Assembly: GCA_028565635.1 (NCBI GenBank)
Contig: JAOXYB010022014.1
Coordinates: forward strand, 1-17,038
DNA length: 17,038 nt
Reading direction: 5' to 3'
DNA from: Phoronis ovalis
Lineage: Eukaryota > Phoronida > Phoronidae
Under the pieces are notes generated by a model that was not told the origin of the DNA, searched no databases, and saw only the letters and a list, made by a program, of their open reading frames with translations. The position numbers and the translations under genes were made by a program. This document shows, in pieces, positions 1-8,881 of the stretch. Every line of letters begins with the position of its first letter. Within the stretch, counting starts at the first letter, position 1.

Positions 1-298
1 TATAATTATCCTTATGAAACATTTGTATTAGTTACCCGACTGCGGCAAATCCAGATAAATTCCTAATTTAAGTGAGTGAGATGAGATCCCCTGAGATCAC
101 GTGTCAAATCCCATGTAAACATGTAATAACTGTTGTTTTCGTGCAGTACATTATTTTCCTTTCTAAATAAAGTAGTGTTTGACACATAGCACTTTAATCA
201 AGCTAGACAGAATTTATACGTATTGATGAAATGTGTGTTTACAAGTGACATTGAAAAATGGAAGGATGCAAAAATATTGCATATGATTTCGGCCTGCA
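1..298. other. Non-coding flank
   Basis: No supported gene. It holds one E-box-like CACGTG near 99-104 and the possible ATTAAA listed separately; otherwise nothing recognisable. Confidence 0.5.
193..198 (-). promoter_or_regulatory. Possible polyadenylation signal ATTAAA
   Basis: The minus strand reads ATTAAA here, about 100 bp after the TAA of candidate exon 299-363, followed by a G/T-rich run (GTGCTATGTGTC). This is the usual layout of an animal 3' end. It is only meaningful if that exon is real. Confidence 0.2.
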
Positions 299-363
299 TT
301 ACTGTGTGCTAGGTAACCGTTCCTGGGGGTGACGGTGACATTGAATAAGAGGGCTATGGTAAA
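299..363 (-). CDS. Candidate 3'-terminal exon (exon III), unidentified gene
   Basis: The sequence follows an acceptor-like TTTTTTACACAG on the minus strand. It begins with two bases that would complete the codon left open by exon 1049-1130, then encodes 20 residues (YHSPLIQCHRHPQERLPSTQ) and a TAA at 301-299. An ATTAAA lies about 100 bp beyond the stop. A phase match by chance has a one-in-three probability and the peptide is short and not recognised, so this is tentative. Confidence 0.2.
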
Positions 364-1048
364 CTGTGTAAAAAATCTTCAAATAATAACAAATACAGAT
401 GTCTCATGAATGGCTGTCCCAACATCCCCCGAATAATAAACATGCAAAACATGCTAAATGCAATTAATAGAAATTAATGATAAGAAATGTTTAACGTTAA
501 AACTAGGTGTTAATGTTTAGAATTTTTTCCAGTTGATATGATAAATATTATTAATAGTAAATCTAATTAATAATTTGGTTTTCTACAATTTATTTACATG
601 ATTTTTAAAGTCAAATAAATCTTCATTAGTAGTGTAATTGAATAATAGTTTTTATAAAAGCAAGGAATAGACATAAGCAAAGCAGACGAGAACTCCACGA
701 GAGAAATGAATCATTAACGAACAGGTTATTTGATATATTACTGGAAATTATTTCCCTAGATTCATGTACCAAGTTATATGATCAACAATGACACTGATCA
801 AGTAGAAATTTAAGACGATTGAATGCCAACTAGTGAATGACGTCTGATAGAACATTTCACTATAGCAAAATACAGAAGCATCCTACAGAAAAGATATTAA
901 GAATGAACCCTCTTCACAATGTGCAATCAAGGTCAGGAAAAAGAAGCATCCAATGAGGATACTTTTTTTGAGGGGATTATATAGCAAACCAACATATTTT
1001 TACATGTTGCTGGTGTAGCTTGGAAGGCCATATCTGTTCCCCACTCAC
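364..1048. other. Non-coding; possible intron between exons II and III
   Basis: AT-rich sequence with no exon recognised on either strand. If the candidate chain on the minus strand is right, this is its last intron. Confidence 0.4.
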
Positions 1049-1289
1049 CTGCAAGCTGATTTTTTAAAATTTGCCGGTCTGTATCAACAGCATAGCTGTA
1101 TCTGCCAGCTGAAATAATCTCAACTGGCTTCTGAAATTTGTGAAAAAAGATATATTTCATGCTTAAATAAATCATTTGGCGAAGTTACTTTAGAAATTAA
1201 AATCTCTTCCCCCTTGCCAGGTAGATCACATATTTAAGGTTTGCCAGCCAGCCAGAATGTTCTGGGGAACAGATATTATGGGGAACAGA
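1030..1289. repeat. Short inverted/direct repeat TGGGGAACAGATAT
   Basis: The 14-mer TGGGGAACAGATAT lies on the plus strand at 1263-1276 and inverted at 1030-1043. An 11-base direct copy (TGGGGAACAGA) follows at 1279-1289, 16 bp after the first. The inverted copy overlaps the donor side of candidate exon 1049-1130 within the intron. Function unknown. Confidence 0.5.
1049..1130 (-). CDS. Candidate internal exon of an unidentified minus-strand gene (exon II)
   Basis: The exon is 82 bp, with strong sites at both ends: a pyrimidine tract and TTTCAG before 1130, and TTGCAG|GTGAGT at the 3' end (GT at 1048-1047). One frame is open throughout. It starts at a codon boundary, matching the phase in which exon 1847-1970 ends, and finishes one base into a codon. 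It encodes 27 residues, KPVEIISAGRYSYAVDTDRQ followed by ILKNQLA. The other two frames contain stops. Both splice sites plus the phase match make a real exon plausible, but the product is unknown. The ISAGRYSYAVDTD stretch resembles the core of an RCC1 repeat, although the usual following W-G is absent. Confidence 0.45.
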
Positions 1290-1846
1290 CTCGTTGGGTG
1301 CTTCCGAGGAAAGAAATGCCAGACCAACCTGACATAGTCACGTAACATGGTTTCAGATACAGGATATGCGGTTACTGCTTCAGGACATTTGTTTCAAACA
1401 ACCTCTTTGAAACTTTGACTCGATTTGGATATGGTGTTATAGGATACTTAATTAACAATATATAAAAATAAACGCGATATAATTAGAGAACAGTAAGCAG
1501 GTAGCTGCAATGTCTTTCATATAACAAGCAGGACGCATCTGGTATCTTTTTGCTGCAATATTAGTTATATAGTAAAACAATTACTATAAAATGTCACAAT
1601 CAATTAAAAAGAACAACTGCGCAATGATCAGTCAATAAAAAAAGACATACAAAGTAAAGCATAAAAAGCAATTCCATCACTTTAGAAATATTTTTACAGC
1701 TGTTTCGGCTGCGTTGGCTGACATCCAGTTTGTACAATCTGGCTGATACAAACATCAACGAAGTCGATTTCCTTTTTTGCGAATGAACTCATTTGTATTA
1801 GAAAATATCATTATTAATAACGCTGAAATAAAGTAATTAAGTTAAC
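1131..1846. other. Non-coding; possible intron between exons I and II
   Basis: This 716-bp stretch carries the repeat copies near 1263-1289 and A-rich runs near 1610-1670. Otherwise nothing recognisable. Confidence 0.4.
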
Positions 1847-1970
1847 CTTGGCTCCCAAGCCAGCCACCTTAAAGCCAATTTGTATATGTTCGCAAACGGG
1901 CAATTTCTTAACGCTTTGTAAAAAATTTAATGTCTCTTGCCATGGATATTTACATCTCTCTCTCAAGAAT
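1847..1970 (-). CDS. Candidate internal exon of an unidentified minus-strand gene (exon I)
   Basis: The exon is 124 bp. The acceptor is good: a T/G-rich tract ending GATGTTTACAG just before 1970. The donor AAG|GTTAAC (GT at 1846-1845) is mediocre. Only one frame is open through the exon. It begins with one base completing a codon and ends at a codon boundary, encoding about 41 residues including RCKYPWQETLNFLQSVKKLP and QIGFKVAGLGAK. I do not recognise the family. If the donor is not used, the frame stops 10 codons further on. The ending phase (0) fits the start of the candidate exon at 1049-1130, about 720 bp downstream on the same strand. The joined KVAGLGAK + KPVEII... faintly recalls an RCC1-type repeat (V-x-x-I-x-A-G-x-Y). 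That is a pattern impression only. Confidence 0.4.
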
Positions 1971-2178
1971 CTGTAAACATCACAACAACACCGACAATGA
2001 AACAATACTGTGTAATGATACGTAACTGCAAAATTTATGATGTATGAAAATAATAACATGAAAAATCTATTTTAGAACAAATAATTTGAAAATAAAAATA
2101 GTCACGTTTGTAGAGACCGCGTTCCTCCGGGACACGTAGATCTAATCCATATTTGCATATCCCTGCAAGTTAAGTTAC

Positions 2179-2218
2179 TATTGGTGCGGCATGAAGTCTC
2201 CTAAAGGGCACCAATAAA
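2179..2218 (+). repeat. Perfect 9-bp hairpin overlapping AATAAA
   Basis: TATTGGTGC at 2179-2187 pairs perfectly with GCACCAATA at 2208-2216 around a 20-base loop. AATAAA at 2213-2218 overlaps the 3' arm. No coding sequence is seen upstream on the plus strand, so a transcript end is not supported. Confidence 0.35.
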
Positions 2219-2650
2219 TACAGTTTTTATGTGATTACGTTGACTCTACTAAGCCTTCGCCGAACACGTTTTTGCAACAAGAATTTTTTTTAGATATCGC
2301 TGTGTGTACTTATCTTTCAATCACAACAATGCGACATTGTTGCTAGACCAATAGCTGTGTATTTCGTTTATTTACCAATAAACATATGCGGTTTTTAACA
2401 CGAATTAAATCACGTGTTAGTCGTATTTTAAATACCTGACATTTTTTGTTTTTAGTAGCAATAATTATCAGTGGCGCGCTGTTACTGTATAATGTATGCC
2501 TGAATCCCTGGTGGTACATTTAGATATAGAGTTGTCCTATCTATATCATCAATATCATTTATCAATAGCAATTTAGTAACGACTTATTGTGTAACAGGAT
2601 GTATACATGGACTGATTACATGCGATAATACATTTATATACTTATTATTA

Positions 2651-2746
2651 CTAGATCTAGTACTATTTATCACTTTGTCATATATCATAATTTGGCAGCG
2701 AAACATAGTCGTTAATAGTACTAGTCGCCTCAAGTACTAGGTCTAG
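2651..2746. repeat. CTAG-rich palindrome cluster
   Basis: CTAGATCTAGTACT (2651-2664) is nearly the inverse of AGTACTAGGTCTAG (2733-2746), with one mismatch. A third related arm, ATAGTACTAG, lies at 2716-2725 and can also pair with the left arm. A small foldback remnant is possible. Confidence 0.4.
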
Positions 2747-4377
2747 TTGTGCTTATGCATATTTGCATGTAACCATATTAATATGACTAATATATAGCAA
2801 TACAGCTACATGTAAAAGATATTATTTACTAGTGATAGAAGTGTTTACAAGCTAAGCCGTGTCTACAAAATACAGACTAAATAATGATTATATCAAAGTT
2901 AATACATTTGCTAGTTGACCATTTTGCTCTTCTATCTTCATTTCTAACAGTACTATCAATAAATCATTGTTTTTATTAGTAGCTAACTAAAACAAAACAC
3001 AAAATTGACTTTCTGCCTCCTGCATAAAGTCATAAAACAACACATATTTAAATGTGATTAAACACAAGTTACAATGTTAAACATTTATAAAGAATCATCA
3101 ATTGTAGAACAAATATGTTAGTTTTTGGTAATATAACACAAAGTTTATGCAGACTCAGCCCATTCCACAAACCCTAGTGCGCAGCTATCGGTACATGCGA
3201 TGAGTGATATTGTATTTATTTTTTAATGTGTAAATGAAAAGGCTTGTGCTTTGAGAAGCAACTGCAATTGTACTGCACAGCGTTATCCAATTCCGTCTTA
3301 TACAGTCCGTTGCAAGTGTTCTTATAGCTAAGGCTATCACGTGACTCTAGTTATATATACATTTCGCAGATCGGAGAAAATATTTATGATTTAATATAGA
3401 TGAGATAGGGGTAATATATGTGATGATTAGAAATTTATAAACTGAAAATTTTCCCTCGAAATCCTTGCTTCATAGTTATTATTTAATTGGGTCTTAAATA
3501 GTTAATAAACCAGTACCAGTATGCACATATCAAACACCTGAGATGGTAAGGACCTAGTTTGATACATATAAAGCTAGGCGTGCTCAGGTCATCAAATTGC
3601 TATTTCTAAATGGTGATGACTTGGTGGAAAGAAAGGACACGAATTTAGAAAACGGTCACAACTTTACTCTGTATCCGCGCCTGTTAAGTTAGCAATTTCA
3701 TCTATCAAACATTGATAGTTACCTCATTATTTTATCTTTTCTATGTTTTATTTTAAAAATTAGCGCTATATCTTTAAATTTCCACGGTCTGGCATTTCCA
3801 TAAAATGTGAGATCTTCACACAAAAATGTTTTTATATAATACTTAATTTCAGACTATATTACGTTGTTGTATCACCTGCGGATACCTAATGATGAATTGT
3901 TGACATATTAAAAGAAACACAGATCGAGAGAATGTACGCTACTGTTTAAGTCGTAACATATAACAAAGTAGATAGATAGATGTTAAACCTTGTAAAACGG
4001 GCTTAATGAGTATTGTCACAAGTGGTTTAATCATTATTTATTATACTAGGAATGTAGCTTTACAACGTTTTTTTTAATGTGTAACTAATGTAACATTGTT
4101 TTTATTTATTACCATTTATATTCCTAATTGAGGAAAACAGCAGCCTTTCACTAACCGACTCTCTCTTGATCTTGCTAAAATTGCACAGCAATTCAGTACA
4201 GTTGCTGCGAACAGCGCTCTTTATTTCTAGCATTTTTACCTGATGGGATGAATTGTTCATTGCATATTTTGTTATTCCAATTTAGTTTCTTATCATGATG
4301 GAGCAATCACTTTGTAGTGAATATGATCAGTTTTTGTAGTTCATTACTACGCTGGTTTTATACATACATATATGCAT

Positions 4378-4688
4378 CTATAAACAATTTAAAACAGTAG
4401 ATGTAGAATCTATAATTGGACCAGTAATAAAAAGGCATGAGGGAATGCCTACCACGAGGGTCCATACGATCAATAAGAAAATGAATTCGTTAACTATGTA
4501 TTGTGAGCCCAGCAGTAGTAGATGAGGAATGAATTCGTGCCTTGCATAATAATAAGAAATGGAGGCAACAGGGAATAGCGCCGGCAGACCAAGCGGATGC
4601 GCAATTCCATCTACTTTGTTATACATGTATGTATCAATGAACTGCACGGCGAATGAACTACATACTTTAGAAACATTTTGTACCATAC
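4378..4688 (-). CDS. Unassigned 102-codon ORF, possible exon
   Basis: This minus-strand frame encodes 102 residues from ATG at 4686 to TAG at 4378-4380. It contains PLGLPALFPVASISYYYA and a hydrophobic stretch around LLLLG..IVNEFIFLLIVWTLVV, so one or two membrane segments are possible. Just before the ATG is TTTTGTGCAG|GT, which could be an acceptor. The two bases after it would complete the phase-1 codon left by NPR-like copy A (giving Gly), with a Cys nine residues later. The same CAG|GTATGG also reads as a donor. The content does not look like the second lobe of an ANF_receptor domain, no convincing downstream donor is seen, and other frames here are also partly open. I do not recognise the product, and it may be chance. 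Confidence 0.2.
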
Positions 4689-6935
4689 CTGCACAAAATT
4701 AACAAACAATTAAAATTCCCTTTAAGATGTAAAGAATCTACACTATTGATCATCACATTAAACCTATAGTAGAAGGAGTTTTGACAATCATAGTTTTTGG
4801 TTAATGATCAGCTGAGTTCGATATTTTGGTCTAATACATTATCAAAACAATGCCATATTATAAACGCTAGGGCATGTAAATGTCAAAGGTTAGGCTATTT
4901 AAAATTATTCAGGAATATTCCAAACGGTTTGTGTTATAGAAAAATTAGGTAATTTTATTGATTTGTAAATTTATTATGGACATACACACACACACACACA
5001 CCAAAAACACAGACACACACCAAAAACACAGACACACAAACAGACAGACACACACACATACAGTTACTACCCCATTTTATAATACTCGTTACCATATGGT
5101 GTCTATAGGTACTAAAAATATAGAAGCCAAGTGATCGGGATTAAAAGTTAACTGACATTTCACGTACCCTAAGAATTGCAAGGCTTTTTAACGACAGGAC
5201 TTTGAACCAGAACTATTGTATCTTTCCATATTTGATTTTGGATAATTCTTGGTCATATTCCCAGCTCCTATTACATAATAAAATATTGTGTTTACATTCA
5301 GAACATTTAAAGTTTGTATTGTAATATTTAACTTGCTTGTATAGTTGATGTGTTAGATAAGTGTTATTTGTATTGTGCAGCTCTAGTTAAACAGTGAAGC
5401 TTACGTGTTTCTTATGATTGTAACTCAAGGGCCATTGAGCGTGTGCCTATTATTATTACAAATACGGTATATTATTATATACAGCAACTCCCACGATTCA
5501 TCGACAAACAGCACATTGCAAAGGGCACCGAAAAAAAAGTCAGATTTTTTTCAATTTTCACTAAACAACTTTTTTATGAAGGCATATGCTGTTTTTATTT
5601 CTATATGCCCTTATATCTGTGCTATTATGTCGGTGCCATTTAGTGTGGTGTGCTATTTTAACGGACGGGTCACCCACTCAGACATGTGACTAGCTAGGTA
5701 TGAGTGATATTTTACCTATAAATAAGTCACTGGTATTCTATTCGTTACAAATAAAAAAGATCTAGGTATTAGACGGTAGGATGCGGAAAAAAGCTATTCT
5801 GTTTGATACATCCTCATTTGGTTTTGTACGGTTTCGTTGCCATAGTAAGACAACTTACTGTTTCTAAAATAATAACTGCTCGATTATATTTATACTGTCG
5901 GTTAATAGTGCAACTATTATCAACAAGCAATACCCACATTTAAATCAAATGTATACCGATCAAAAACGCTAGAAATAAATTTTGTTTGATACCCAATTCA
6001 ATCTCAGTAGATTTTTATAATACTTTACAGAGAAAACAGCACAATAATGTTGTTTTTAAAAAAAATAATATTACTAGTAAATTAGGCATGACATAGTATC
6101 GTCATCACAACATGGTCGCACTATGCACAAAAAGCAGCAACAGTAAAAACGACCAATAAAACTGGCCAAGGGTGGTTTATTTGTTAAAGAAACACCTAGA
6201 ATTCATAAACAATTAGTATAACCTGAACAATATACACGTTAAAGCAGAACAAAAGCGGTGATTGATGTTTTACGCTTGGTGTCATACTAACATTTAAAAT
6301 ATCATATCTCTTATTTTGCTTTCAAAATCCGGATTGAGGGGCTCTGACAGGAAATACGTTTGTTAGGGTTACATACGTACAATTTATATAGATGACATCT
6401 CGGATGACACCCTGCTGACTTTCAATTCGTCATCATTTATCAACAAGTTGAGCTACTCTATTCTGGCTTAATTAAACAACATATGAATTGTGTGTGCAGA
6501 TAACAGTTGTGTCGGTGTTGAGCTGATTACTTCAGGACCGGGCTTCAGGACCAGCACAATTCTAACACCCACATCACGGTTGGCATGTAAGCGCAGTGAT
6601 ATGATGGACGGAATAATCTGGCGTTTTGTAGATATGACTTGAAACCGGTTGAAATGTAATACATTTAACATGTAGCAACATAATTATTTTAATGATTGAC
6701 TCAAGGGCAATTCTTCTAACACCCCTTTGATCAAATTGGTTTCACAGCGTAAATAATTTATTTTGAGAATTGTCTGTAGTATATGAGTTTTCGGGAATGA
6801 AATACATGCATTCATCTATTTTCACAGTAAGCGTAGTATTAGAGAGTTGTTTGAACAGTAATCTAGTTGTAAACTATTCATATAGCAAATAGTGTGTTTA
6901 GTATAATCCAAGATTATCTATATTGATGAGCTTAC
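4689..6935. other. Non-coding; likely intron or intergenic DNA downstream of copy A exon 1
   Basis: If copy A is transcribed, at least the right part is its first intron. The only clear feature is the CA-rich microsatellite. A minus ORF at 6468-6671 lacks a clear acceptor-donor pair. At 6531-6553 the plus strand has CTTCAGGACC twice in close succession. Confidence 0.45.
4982..5060 (+). repeat. CA-rich compound microsatellite
   Basis: A (CA)n run is followed by two copies of a CCAAAAACACAGACACAC unit and then (CAGA)/(CA) steps. This is typical slippage-derived simple sequence. Confidence 0.9.
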
Positions 6936-6938
6936 CTG
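6930..6938 (-). other. 5' splice site of copy A exon 1
   Basis: On the minus strand this reads CAG|GTAAGC, with the intron starting at 6935. It fits the metazoan donor consensus at nearly every position and interrupts codon 243 after its first base. Confidence 0.85.
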
Positions 6939-7662
6939 AAAATTCGTTGCCAACATCATCTCGTAAAACGTTATCATATGACTTTTTACTGGCGTGCAGA
7001 CCTAAAAACTCCCCTGTTATATTTTTGGAGGTTTCGCTTACAATTCCATTGAAAACTCCATCAGCCGTAAAGTGGCAGAAATCATTCATAATCGAATCCT
7101 GACCTGTTTTGTAATACAATAACTTATATTTAGTCCAACGATATTCCTCATATAATTCTATAAAGAAATATTTCAGTGAAGGAAAATTAGTTGGGCCTAC
7201 CCTTGTTAAGTATGGATACTGTTCTTTTTTTAGTTTGTAGAAATCGTTACTTATACCGCCGGCAGAAATAACAGGCAATTTCCAAAATCTAGTTTGACGT
7301 GCAAGTGGTGCCAAAGAGTAATCGCAACACGGACCAAAAAACACATCAACTTCATTTTTTAAATAAAAATTTATAGCTTCATTAACGGGTTGGTCAATGG
7401 TACATCCACTGTCTCTGTATCTTGGCTTAAGCAAATATTTTGGTAAAATTCCCATTCGCTTAACTTCTCCGATGGCGCTATCCAATGCCGGTGCAACACG
7501 AATTTGAGAAAATAAATACGTTTGGTTCTCTGGCAACACTGCGGCAATGTTTATCACTTGTTTTCCACCTTCATATACACGATACTGAACATTGGCTGTT
7601 GCAATTCCATAGTCACCAAACAAGGTACACACAATTAAAAAATATAGAAACTTTTGACACAT
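6936..7662 (-). CDS. Natriuretic peptide receptor-like protein, first coding exon (copy A), partial gene
   Basis: This exon encodes 242 residues plus one base of codon 243. Residues 1-23 look like a signal peptide (MCQKF, then a hydrophobic run ending near ATA). The rest matches the N-terminal lobe of an ANF_receptor ligand-binding domain, expected outside the cell. Key stretches are VAPALDSAI (about 56-64), EVDVFFGPCCDYSLAP (104-119), a W-x-x-P-x-I-S-A-G block (127-135), RVGPTNFPSL (154-163), W-T-K-Y-K (176-180) and an FCHF block (195-198). C87 and C113 are 26 residues apart, as I recall for the first disulfide of human NPR-A. N46 and N214 are N-glycosylation sequons. The ATG has A at -3 and an in-frame TAA lies upstream. 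The exon ends TTTTCAG|GTAAGC (GT at 6935-6934), phase 1, and read-through stops after 12 codons. The second lobe, membrane span and any kinase/cyclase domains are not seen. Oddity: GPCC replaces the usual GPGC. It could instead be an NPR-C-like or truncated secreted protein. Confidence 0.88.
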
Positions 7663-7770
7663 TGTACAAATCGAGCCTTCAACTTGTTGAAATAAATAAC
7701 ATTAATTTCCTTGTACAGTTAGATTGTTCATGATTACATAACATTTAAATGTATGAATTCATGCAGGTGA

Positions 7771-7778
7771 TTTTTATA
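7771..7778 (-). promoter_or_regulatory. TATA-like box upstream of copy A
   Basis: The minus strand reads TATAAAAA about 110 bp before the ATG, which would give a short 5' leader. AT-rich DNA yields such strings by chance and no initiator was confirmed, so this is only a candidate. No comparable box was seen before copy B. Confidence 0.25.
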
Positions 7779-8854
7779 TTACAGACGTCATCCTACTCTT
7801 ATTTTAGTTTCTCAACTACCGGTGAACTACAAGCCAGTTGTCATGAGTAAACAAATTTCTTCAGCGTATGGGTGTATCACTCGGATCATACCACTATTCA
7901 CAGTGTACTATTGCTACTTAATCCGGCAAACCATACACCGACCACTCATAAGACACGATAAGACCACAATTAAACTGATAATTTAACATTCGTCCTGTAT
8001 ATTCTGTTTGCGGATGAGTGGACAGTAATCGTTTTACATGTCTATCTCTCGCTCGAACTTGTTATAAATAAAATTTGTATTATTCGACCTAACTTGTATT
8101 GATATTCGATACGGTCTATTTAGTGTGTGACGTGAAGGCATGATGATGAATTTAAGGATAAATAACGTCAACACGTACATACCCGCTGGAGTCAATAGAT
8201 ATACGAGTCTGCTATTGTAATATCAAATAATAACAAATAAAATCCAGGTTGATTACTCTTAATTATTAAATTTAAATGATAATTTAGACCTCATAAATCT
8301 AAACATTTGGATAAATATAGAAACAGTTGATAATACTTTTGTGCAGGGGCCTCTTGCCTTGCATTTAATCGAAAACCAATAGGGGCCTATGATATAATGT
8401 ACTTCAAGCTAACGGCTGATTAAATTATAGTTCTGCAATTGAAATACCTGTTCATACGATGTAGATCAATATTCTTTACAATCACTGTGAACAGATCTAA
8501 TTGACTCCAAGAATGGAGAAGCGTAATTTTTCGGACGATTTCGCCATATTTATCCAAGTTAACGCTGCATACTTTGATTATCAAGACAACATCCCTATAT
8601 TGTTGAATTTGACATTTTATCTTCGAATATAAAGAGCCTGACTATGCATATCCTGTCATTTGTATCAAAAGCCATTAAACAGGATTTTTTAGGAGATGTT
8701 TTCTAGACTATTAAACTAGTTATCGTTTTGTTTCATGATTACGCATCAATCTTTGCTCCCATGTTTTCGAGAATGGTAGATATCCAAGGTAAAACTCCCG
8801 CTACGTAGAATTAGGTTATCTAAGTCACTCGATATTACACAAGCTAAAGAAAAG

Positions 8855-8881
8855 AAATCTTCTCCCAAGAAGATTTTTTTT
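8855..8881 (+). repeat. Perfect 9-bp hairpin followed by T8
   Basis: AAATCTTCT (8855-8863) and AGAAGATTT (8868-8876) form a perfect stem with a CCCA loop. Eight T (8874-8881) run out of the 3' arm. It resembles a bacterial-style terminator or a Pol III stop, but no RNA gene is visible before it. Confidence 0.4.

Larger units (their letters stand above)
1971..4377. other. Non-coding AT-rich stretch
   Basis: No supported exon on either strand. It contains a hairpin with AATAAA at 2179-2218, a cluster of CTAG-rich palindromes at 2651-2746, and E-box-like CACGTG motifs near 2410 and 3338. Confidence 0.5.

Noticed and set aside
1814-1846. Treating exon 1847-1970 as a terminal exon ending at the stop at 1814-1816
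   Set aside because: No AATAAA or ATTAAA follows closely on the minus strand, and the phase match to 1049-1130 favours splicing. It remains possible because the donor is weak.
5405-5689. 94-codon plus ORF and overlapping 66-codon ORF
   Set aside because: Two frames are open over the same AT-rich stretch, with no family resemblance, splice context or conservation evidence.
6468-6671. 67-codon minus ORF about 260 bp past the copy A donor, considered as exon 2
   Set aside because: A phase-1 acceptor is conceivable (TTTCAAG before TCATATC) and VGVRIVLVL vaguely suits a beta strand. It lacks the expected Cys and a good donor, and the rest does not fit an ANF_receptor second lobe.
7485-7733. 82-codon plus-strand ORF
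   Set aside because: It is antisense to the start of NPR-like copy A, whose domain motifs, signal peptide and donor are clear. This frame has no recognisable content.
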